Positions 14,638-19,657 of a DNA stretch of 19,657 bases are shown one piece after another. The stretch covers positions 1-19,657 of the forward strand of contig CAZJAO010000009.1 of the NCBI GenBank assembly GCA_964544395.1, given 5' to 3'. A model generated the notes under the pieces. It saw only the letters and a program-made list of their open reading frames with translations, did no database searches and had not been told where the DNA came from. The stretch is from JAKLIN01 sp964544395. GTDB lineage: Archaea > Nanobdellota > Nanobdellia > Pacearchaeales > GW2011-AR1. The stretch's first letter is position 1, and each line of letters opens with the position of its first letter. A program made the translations under genes and the position numbers.

Positions 14638-14955
14638 TTAAATAAACTGCTTCAGTTTTTCTCTGAATTCTTCATGAGCCATTGCTCCAATGAATTGCTG
14701 TGCTGGGCTTCCGTTTTTGAATAATACAAAAGTAGGGATCGAAGTCACATTGAATTTCTGTGCTATTTTCCCATTGTCATCAACATTGACTTTTCCAAAT
14801 TTTATTTTTCCTTTGAATTTGTCAGAGAGTTCTTCGATGACAGGTGCCATCATTAGACAAGGCATGCACCATTCAGCAAAGAAATCAATCAAGACCGTTT
14901 CTCCTTTTATGAAACTTTCAAATTCACCATTTGTTAATTCCGGAACTTCTTCCAT
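14638..14955 (-). CDS. trxA: Thioredoxin
   Basis: Small dithiol reductant of the cytoplasm, 105 aa, with one thioredoxin fold. The active site is WCMPC (C30, C33), a variant of the usual WCGPC with Met between the cysteines. The buried Asp (VLIDFF) and cis-Pro loop TSIPTF (Pro74) are present, as is the conserved KVNVDDN strand. Thioredoxins reduce ribonucleotide reductase after each turnover, so its position after nrdJ and the Nudix gene makes NrdJ a natural client; this is inference. The ATG at 14955 is supported by an ATTTTATAAA box A centred 26-27 bp upstream, overlapping the Nudix stop codon, so it can be transcribed separately as a leaderless mRNA. Confidence 0.93.
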   Translation of the reverse strand: MEEVPELTNGEFESFIKGETVLIDFFAEWCMPCLMMAPVIEELSDKFKGKIKFGKVNVDDNGKIAQKFNVTSIPTFVLFKNGSPAQQFIGAMAHEEFREKLKQFI

Positions 14956-14976
14956 CTTTTTCAGACAAGAAATCTC

Positions 14977-14986
14977 TTTATAAAAT
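14977..14986 (-). promoter_or_regulatory. Box A promoter of thioredoxin
   Basis: ATTTTATAAA on the minus strand overlaps the Nudix stop codon and is centred 26-27 bp before the thioredoxin ATG. It predicts leaderless initiation. Confidence 0.5.
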
Positions 14987-15673
14987 CTTTCTTAATGCTT
15001 CGAGTGCAATCTTCGACCAGCCTTCAACTTCAACGCCGGGAGTTGAACATAACTCTTCAAGTTCAGAAACAGTCTTCAACTCGACCCTGGCTATTTCAGG
15101 GTCTCCAATCATCAACATTGGTGCAGCAGTGCCTAGTAAATATAATATTGCAAAATGTACTCTTCCTACGCTTGGTCTGTTTAATCTTGAATCTTCTGCA
15201 AGCTGAACATCCTCATTTACATATCCTAAGACTTCCATGTTAACTACTCCTTTTTCTCCCATCACCTTTACTTCTTCGCTAAGTTCTCTCAATACACTCT
15301 CTCTTATGGGATTTCCATTCTTGCTGTCAAGAGGTTCTATATGTCCCCCAAATCCCCAAGACCACTTACCGCTTAATCTCGTTTCAGTATATTTTTCTTT
15401 GTTATCTGAACGCTGATAAGCGAAAACTTTTCCTTCTTTCAGATTTGCAATAATAGTATAACCGATTGGTTGTTTGTAATTAAGATTCATCTCGGCATTT
15501 CCTTCCGGATGGTTTTCAGATTCTCTATCGGAGCCTCTCCTCATAACTTCCATATTTTCCAGAACTCTTGATTCATAATCAACTCCTTCATAAGAACTGA
15601 ATCCCTCAAAGTATTCTTTTCCAAAAAGCTTCCCTCTTTCAACCACAATAATCTTTTGATTAGGATTTCCCAT
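14978..15673 (-). CDS. Nudix hydrolase, COG4112-like
   Basis: Predicted pyrophosphohydrolase acting on a nucleoside diphosphate linked to another group; 231 aa. The Nudix box is recognisable but stretched: GGHIEPLDSKNGNP (109-122) then IRESVLRELSEEV (123-135). The metal-binding RELSEE core is intact, while the usual Gly after EE is absent (VKV). A N-terminal region of about 65 residues containing IIVVERGKLFG, and QPIGYTIIANLKEGKVFAYQR before the box, resemble the MutT-like COG4112 group. The real substrate is unknown; with nrdJ next door, sanitising damaged or non-canonical (d)NTPs is plausible but unproven. The ATG at 15673 has a box A-like ATTATTTAAA centred 26 bp upstream; the gap to nrdJ is 52 bp. 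Confidence 0.88.
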   Translation of the reverse strand: MGNPNQKIIVVERGKLFGKEYFEGFSSYEGVDYESRVLENMEVMRRGSDRESENHPEGNAEMNLNYKQPIGYTIIANLKEGKVFAYQRSDNKEKYTETRLSGKWSWGFGGHIEPLDSKNGNPIRESVLRELSEEVKVMGEKGVVNMEVLGYVNEDVQLAEDSRLNRPSVGRVHFAILYLLGTAAPMLMIGDPEIARVELKTVSELEELCSTPGVEVEGWSKIALEALRKIL

Positions 15674-15694
15674 TTTAAAGAAAATTTATTTTTG

Positions 15695-15704
15695 TTTAAA
15701 TAAT
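15695..15704 (-). promoter_or_regulatory. Box A candidate of the Nudix gene
   Basis: ATTATTTAAA on the minus strand is centred 26-27 bp before the ATG at 15673, in the 52-bp gap after nrdJ. The gap is AT-rich throughout, so the exact element is uncertain. Confidence 0.4.
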
Positions 15705-15725
15705 TAATTGCAGTTTAAAATATAC

Positions 15726-18700
15726 TTAAGCTCCGCAGCCACCGACACTATCACCACAGTTTCCACATTTGAAACAATTAGGTCCTGTTGGAAGCATTAT
15801 ATTGCCGCATCTCTCACAGGTTACTCCTCGGTCATTCTTATGATTCCCATTGCCATTGCCATTAAACTCTGCTCCTGCTACAAATCCGCCTGTTTCAGCA
15901 TCCTTCATAACGTCTTCAAATTTCCACTCGTCAATTTTCATTCTTTGATATGTTCTAAAAGCCCCGTTTTTTGCACCCCACAAATCATTCACATTCACTT
16001 CCTTTCGTAAGTCCGGTTCTACCATGTCCAAATCTCCTAAATATTCTAATCTCAATGCTTTGGCTGCAAAGTCCAGAGGAGAACTTGCGGTTTTAATGTA
16101 TGGATGTCCATGAACAAGCCCATTAGGTTTGAATTCTTGTCCGAGCCAGCCTTCAGTTATATCTTCCAAGTGTACACCCCTCTTCAGAGATTTTGAAGCA
16201 GAGACGCCTGCACTAGAGAAGTGTGCTCCAAGAGTTGAACCTGACTTGTAACTTAGGAAAGTTATTTGTCCGGGGGTCCCATTAGGATAATCGCTTGCCA
16301 TAACATGGAAAGATTTTCCTCCAATAACGACTTCTGTTTCAAAAGCAGGCCTTCTTCCGGGCAGGTCTTCTTTCTCTCCCCTTTTCAATTTGACATAGCT
16401 TTTTCCTCCAAAATCAACAGCAGCAATAGGCTTGCTATTATTTCTGAAAATTGATATTGCTTTCAAACCTAATTCCTGTCCAAGCAAATATCCATCATAA
16501 ATATTCTTTACAGTCGCACGCTCAGGTTGATTATTTGTTTTTGAAATTGCTCCGGAAATGAATGGCTGTGTTGCTCCAAGCATTCTTACATGTCCCTCAA
16601 AGTCTATGCTTCCCTGTCCTTTATAATTCCCGAATGCAGTATTGAATACTGAATAATGCTCTGGTCTGACATGAGGTGCATTTATTATAGTGCTTCTTGG
16701 AGTATTTGGTGCAACCTCTCTTCCAATATATTTTGAAATATCTTCAATTTGGTCTGGTCTGTATCCTAAATTCTTTAATGCAATTTCCACATCTTTATTT
16801 GCAATTGTAATATTTCCCCCTCCTGCAAGATTCTTTGTAATGCTAAGAGCCATCGCAGGCTCTCCGCTTGTTGTGCTGCATCCCATTAAGAAAGAGATTG
16901 TTCCTGTTGGAGCGATGACAGATGCCTGTGCATTACTGTATCCGAATTTTTCTCCTAATTCAATAGCTTTTTCCCATGATTGATAAACAGCGCCTTTTAG
17001 TCCATCATCTTTAATCTCCCCCCATGAAATTCCTTCAAGATTTTGTCTGTGCTTTTCCATGACTTCCATCATTGGTTTTCTATTGAATTCAAAGTGTGTG
17101 AAAGCACCCATTGCTCCTGCAATTTCAGCAGAAGTTTCATAGATAGTTCCTGTCAGCAAAGCAGTTATGGCTGCGGCAGTAGCTCTTCCATTTTCAGAAT
17201 CATAAGGAACACCGCTTCTCATTAACAGAGAACCCAAATCAGCATAGCCTCCACCGATTGTTGCATATTCAGGGCTGACTAATGCAACTTCTCTTACAGG
17301 ATATGAAGCGGATTTATTGGCAATATTTTGTGCGATTGTAAAGACCCTCAAGGCTCTTTTGAAATCAATCGCATTAAATGTCCCATCTTCTTTCATGAAA
17401 GCCGTGAGTCTCATAGAATATAAGCTGCAGGAAGTGTCATCAAGGAACATATACTCGGAACAAGGATTTGATGAATTTATCCTTCCCGAATTCTTTGCAG
17501 TGTGCATCTCTTGAATCTTATCTTCATATTGGACAGCAGGATCGCCTATTCTCCAGCTTCCAAAAGCAATTTCCTGAAGCATTCTTTCCGCCGATATCTT
17601 TTTGCCGGGCTTACCATCTTTTATATTATATGTCTGGACTTCTCCACCTGCCTTTAATACTTCAAAGAATTGATTGTCTAATCTTACTGAAAGATTTGTA
17701 TTTTGCAATGCAACAGTAGAGTATGCTTCTCCATCCATCCCTGCGCTGAAGCCATTCTGCATTAAAATAAGGGCTTTTCGGTCTTCCTGTATTTTATCCC
17801 TGATGAAGCTCATAATGTCTGGGTGCTGATATCTCATGGTTGCCATTCTTGCAGCTCTCCTTGTTTTTCCGCCGGATTTTATAGCTCCTGCTCCTCTGTC
17901 TGTAACTCTCAAGAAACTCATTGAACCGGAAGATTTTCCTCCCCCCGAAAAGTATTCCCCCTCTCCTCTTAATTTTCCAATATCATGACCTATTCCAGAG
18001 CCAGATGAGAAGATTGCAACTTCATCAACTAAATTCTGAGCAATGCTTTCAAGGTCATCATTTGGTCCTTTAATGAAGCATGCGTGTAACTGAGGATGAA
18101 CGTACTCTCCATTCATTACTCTCTTTACTTCTCCTGTTTCAGGGTCTTTGTAATAGTTTAGTCCTTTGTTTCCGGAAATTCCATATGAATTAAATAATCC
18201 TGCATTAAATTGAGTTGGAGAGTTAAATGCGCCAAATCCATTTATTTGTAAGAAGTATAATTCATTCCTGAAATTTTCCCTATCTGTTTCTGTTTTGAAA
18301 TATCCAAGTTTTGAACCTTCTTCCGTAAAGAAATCTGCAACTCTTTTATTGAGCTGCTTTAAAGAGTATTCATGGTCGGAACCAATAGCTTGTTTCAGTT
18401 TATCTTTCCATTTATCTTTTTTAGGACGGAAAAAATACTTGGACGCAACGATAGCTGCTTCAGTTTCATTCATCCAGTCAGGAATTTCTGCGCCATCCAT
18501 TTCAAAAACTACTTTCTTTGTCTTGAGGTCTTTGATTTCCAGATGTCTTGGGCTATATGCTACCGAATCAAAAGGATTATCTCCTTCATGAGTGAAATAT
18601 CTCTCAACGTTTAATCCTGTTCTTTCTTTTGGCTGATGGTAAACTCTTCCGATATCAATTCTATCTAAATATTGCTTGCCATCAAATTCATATGTTCTTA

Positions 18701-18911
18701 AGTCCCCAGAAGCCATTGCTTCGGTTAATCTTTGCGTTTGTAATTGTGGGTCATTTTGATTTTCAATTAATGTTCTTGCATCTTCAACTGGAATATGTCT
18801 CTCTCGGTCATAAGAATCCAGCTCCATTGGGGAATACTTCAAAGGTTTTTCACTTAAAGGAACGGCTCTGTATTTCGGTTCAAATTTAGCTTCTAATGTT
18901 GCTGCTGTCAT
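15726..18911 (-). CDS. nrdJ: Adenosylcobalamin-dependent (class II) ribonucleotide reductase
   Basis: Reduces ribonucleotides to deoxyribonucleotides using a thiyl radical generated from adenosylcobalamin; 1061 aa from ATG 18911. Redox cysteine C278 is in LHACFI, the radical cysteine and catalytic Glu are in NPCSE (C484, E486), C495 in DDTSCSL is the probable partner of C278, and APTGTIS (667-673) binds substrate phosphate. A Gly/Asn linker (about 1017-1023) leads to a Cys-rich tail with C1032, C1035, C1046, C1049, C1052 and C1059, which would form a zinc ribbon and relay electrons to the active site. There is no N-terminal ATP cone; the N-terminal RYFTHEG...DSVAYS and VASKYFFRP blocks match large bacterial-type NrdJ. 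An in-frame TTG at 18935 with GAGGAG upstream is an alternative start. Both starts lie inside the preceding 58-aa ORF. Confidence 0.95.
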   Translation of the reverse strand: MTAATLEAKFEPKYRAVPLSEKPLKYSPMELDSYDRERHIPVEDARTLIENQNDPQLQTQRLTEAMASGDLRTYEFDGKQYLDRIDIGRVYHQPKERTGLNVERYFTHEGDNPFDSVAYSPRHLEIKDLKTKKVVFEMDGAEIPDWMNETEAAIVASKYFFRPKKDKWKDKLKQAIGSDHEYSLKQLNKRVADFFTEEGSKLGYFKTETDRENFRNELYFLQINGFGAFNSPTQFNAGLFNSYGISGNKGLNYYKDPETGEVKRVMNGEYVHPQLHACFIKGPNDDLESIAQNLVDEVAIFSSGSGIGHDIGKLRGEGEYFSGGGKSSGSMSFLRVTDRGAGAIKSGGKTRRAARMATMRYQHPDIMSFIRDKIQEDRKALILMQNGFSAGMDGEAYSTVALQNTNLSVRLDNQFFEVLKAGGEVQTYNIKDGKPGKKISAERMLQEIAFGSWRIGDPAVQYEDKIQEMHTAKNSGRINSSNPCSEYMFLDDTSCSLYSMRLTAFMKEDGTFNAIDFKRALRVFTIAQNIANKSASYPVREVALVSPEYATIGGGYADLGSLLMRSGVPYDSENGRATAAAITALLTGTIYETSAEIAGAMGAFTHFEFNRKPMMEVMEKHRQNLEGISWGEIKDDGLKGAVYQSWEKAIELGEKFGYSNAQASVIAPTGTISFLMGCSTTSGEPAMALSITKNLAGGGNITIANKDVEIALKNLGYRPDQIEDISKYIGREVAPNTPRSTIINAPHVRPEHYSVFNTAFGNYKGQGSIDFEGHVRMLGATQPFISGAISKTNNQPERATVKNIYDGYLLGQELGLKAISIFRNNSKPIAAVDFGGKSYVKLKRGEKEDLPGRRPAFETEVVIGGKSFHVMASDYPNGTPGQITFLSYKSGSTLGAHFSSAGVSASKSLKRGVHLEDITEGWLGQEFKPNGLVHGHPYIKTASSPLDFAAKALRLEYLGDLDMVEPDLRKEVNVNDLWGAKNGAFRTYQRMKIDEWKFEDVMKDAETGGFVAGAEFNGNGNGNHKNDRGVTCERCGNIMLPTGPNCFKCGNCGDSVGGCGA

Positions 18912-19062
18912 TTTGATGATAGATATATTCTCCAATCGCTCCTCTTGATTTAATTGCCTCTACTAATTCCTTATAGAGTTTATGTTGTCGATAGTTAGCA
19001 TAAATAATACCTGCTAAAGGAATAGCCAATAATGAAAATGGTAATAATTCTTCTAATCTCAT
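18886..19062 (-). CDS. Small single-TM protein (58 aa) between nrdR and nrdJ
   Basis: I found this by translating the gap between nrdR and nrdJ. The ORF begins with ATG at 19062, one base after the nrdR stop (TAAGATG), and ends with TAA at 18886, overlapping the nrdJ start by 26 nt (ATG) or 50 nt (TTG). The product has a hydrophobic segment at about residues 6-22 (LPFSLLAIPLAGIIYAN), then a basic amphipathic stretch (YRQHKLYKELVEAIKSRG) and a polar tail. By the positive-inside rule the tail should be cytoplasmic. I know of no family for it. Coupling to nrdR and overlap with nrdJ suggest cotranslation; a role in anchoring or modulating the reductase is speculation. Confidence 0.6.
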   Translation of the reverse strand: MRLEELLPFSLLAIPLAGIIYANYRQHKLYKELVEAIKSRGAIGEYIYHQNDSSNIRS

Positions 19063-19063
19063 C

Positions 19064-19498
19064 TTACAAATCCTTCAACTCCTCCTTGAAATCTTTAATG
19101 TCCTGAAAATCTCTGTAAACAGAAGCAAATCTGATATAAGCAACATGGTCTAACTTCTTTATTTTTCTCATCGTTAATTCTCCTATTATAGAACTCTTCA
19201 CTTCTTTTCCTCTTTTTCTCAACTGCTCTTCAATTTCGTTTATCATTTTGTCAATTTTTTCCTTTGAAACAGGACGTTTCTCAAATGCCTTTTCAATTCC
19301 ATGCTCAAGTTTTTCTCTGCTGAACTTTTCCCTGCGTCCATCTTTCTTTACAACATAAAAATCTCCCATTTCGGTTTTTTCGTATGTCGTAAACCTTTTC
19401 TTACACTTCAGACACTCACGCCGCCTACGAATTCCATTAGGGGACTCTCGTTTATTCGTAACCCTTGACTCCTCATGCGAACAATGTGGACACTTCAT
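19064..19498 (-). CDS. nrdR: Transcriptional repressor NrdR
   Basis: Nucleotide-sensing repressor of ribonucleotide reductase genes, 144 aa, close to the bacterial form along its whole length. The N-terminal zinc ribbon has C3, C6, C29 and C32 with the basic RRRRECLKCKKRFTTYE stretch that contacts DNA. The ATP-cone domain follows (about 48-135): VVKKDGRREKFSREKL, EKRPVS and the conserved HVAYIRFASVYRDF. I chose ATG 19498 because family members begin MxCPxC; an in-frame TTG at 19549 would add 17 residues lying across the operator. NrdR is near-universal in bacteria and patchy in archaea, so transfer is plausible. It heads an operon with the 58-aa ORF and nrdJ, and two NrdR-box-like sites lie upstream, implying autoregulation. 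Confidence 0.96.
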   Translation of the reverse strand: MKCPHCSHEESRVTNKRESPNGIRRRRECLKCKKRFTTYEKTEMGDFYVVKKDGRREKFSREKLEHGIEKAFEKRPVSKEKIDKMINEIEEQLRKRGKEVKSSIIGELTMRKIKKLDHVAYIRFASVYRDFQDIKDFKEELKDL

Positions 19499-19543
19499 GC
19501 GTTGAATAGGAAGGTTAAGCGAAGAAACCTTGGTGTCCTCGCC

Positions 19544-19559
19544 ATACAAGATGTTGTAT
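19544..19559 (-). promoter_or_regulatory. NrdR-box-like operator 1
   Basis: ATACAACATCTTGTAT on the minus strand is an imperfect palindrome whose core matches CWAnATnTWG at every fixed position of the bacterial NrdR-box pattern as I recall it. It lies 45 bp before the nrdR ATG, and its centre is 32 bp from that of the second site, about three helical turns. Confidence 0.6.
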
Positions 19560-19575
19560 ATCTAATCTCTGTATA

Positions 19576-19591
19576 TTACTACAGATTGTAC
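19576..19591 (-). promoter_or_regulatory. NrdR-box-like operator 2
   Basis: The plus-strand sequence TTACTACAGATTGTAC has the core CTACAGATTG, matching 7 of the 8 fixed core positions of CWAnATnTWG. The 32-bp centre-to-centre spacing from the better site fits the tandem arrangement known for NrdR. It falls at the predicted transcription start. Confidence 0.45.
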
Positions 19592-19611
19592 GATTAAGTA
19601 TTTTATCAGAA

Positions 19612-19624
19612 GTATTATATAAAC
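19612..19624 (-). promoter_or_regulatory. Box A promoter of the nrdR-nrdJ operon
   Basis: GTTTATATAATAC is a strong match to the archaeal TATA element and predicts transcription start near 19592, giving a leader of about 95 nt to the nrdR ATG. Both operator-like sites lie just downstream, where a repressor would block polymerase. The rest of the 159 bp to the window edge shows no gene. The element is nearly symmetrical, so a divergent plus-strand gene starting at the edge is possible but cannot be seen. Confidence 0.55.
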
Positions 19625-19657
19625 TCTCGCGAAAACTGGAAAGTGGTGACGAGCTCT

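Noticed and set aside
15726..15820. Cys-rich NrdJ tail as a separate gene or an intein fragment
   Set aside because: It is in frame with NrdJ, and class II reductases commonly end in such a cysteine tail. No intein splice motifs are present.
18912..18935. TTG start adding eight residues to NrdJ
   Set aside because: A GAGGAG lies upstream, so it is possible, but ATG 18911 is the more usual codon. I kept the ATG and recorded the TTG as an alternative.
19499..19549. TTG start adding 17 residues to NrdR
   Set aside because: NrdR proteins begin MxCPxC at their zinc ribbon, and the extension would be coded across operator-like site 1. ATG 19498 is preferred.
1..19657. CRISPR arrays, insertion sequences, toxin-antitoxin pairs, defence islands
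   Set aside because: I saw no regularly spaced repeats, no transposase or nuclease-like proteins, and no terminal inverted repeats with target duplications.
19643..19657. Start of a divergent plus-strand gene (GTG about 26 bp after the symmetrical TATA box)
   Set aside because: Only four or five codons remain before the window edge, too few to support a gene.

Overview
This looks like part of a low-GC (about one third G+C) archaeal chromosome, most likely from a DPANN lineage such as Pacearchaeota or Woesearchaeota. The evidence is the archaeal order rpoH-rpoB-rpoA-(nusA-like)-rps12-rps7-EF-2, archaeal box A promoters, a diphthamide-type EF-2, an archaeal tRNA without encoded CCA, tight start/stop overlaps, and an RNA polymerase largest subunit encoded as one compact unsplit gene. 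The lineage is an inference from these features, since no database search was possible. All protein genes lie on the minus strand; only tRNA-Lys is on the plus strand.

Reading in the direction of transcription (high to low coordinates): (1) 19.66-15.7 kb is a deoxyribonucleotide block with tandem NrdR-box-like operators and a TATA box, the repressor nrdR, an overlooked 58-aa single-TM ORF, and a large adenosylcobalamin-dependent (class II) ribonucleotide reductase nrdJ. (2) 15.7-14.6 kb holds a Nudix hydrolase and a thioredoxin, each with its own box A. (3) 14.6-13.8 kb holds tRNA-Lys(UUU) on the plus strand and, divergent from it, an MgtC-family membrane protein. (4) 13.7-2.3 kb is the transcription/translation cluster: rpoH, rpoB (unsplit), rpoA (A' and A'' fused), a NusA-like KH protein, S12, a 68-aa unknown, S7, a 50-aa unknown, an 87-aa membrane protein and EF-2. 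Ribosomal protein L30e is absent from its usual place, and EF-1A and S10 do not follow EF-2. (5) 2.2-1.2 kb has three small unrecognised genes. (6) 1.1-0 kb has an ABC importer permease and the first 137 codons of its ATPase, cut by the window edge.

The genes support core information processing (RNA polymerase, small-subunit ribosomal proteins, translocase) plus dNTP supply and its reductant. I see no phage, CRISPR, toxin-antitoxin or insertion-sequence content and no clear new defence or mobile system. The points worth following up are smaller: (a) EF-2 lacks two near-invariant GTPase residues, the P-loop Asp and the switch I Gly; (b) fused RpoA has lost the helical linker at the A'/A'' junction; (c) three tiny translationally coupled ORFs sit inside the S12-S7 and nrd operons; (d) a bacterial-style NrdR regulon occurs in an archaeon; (e) a second synonymous copy of the EF-2 C-terminal codons lies just past the EF-2 stop; (f) paired hairpins lie between rpoH and rpoB; (g) tRNA-Lys lacks U55; (h) box A elements recur about 26 bp before start codons, predicting leaderless mRNAs.
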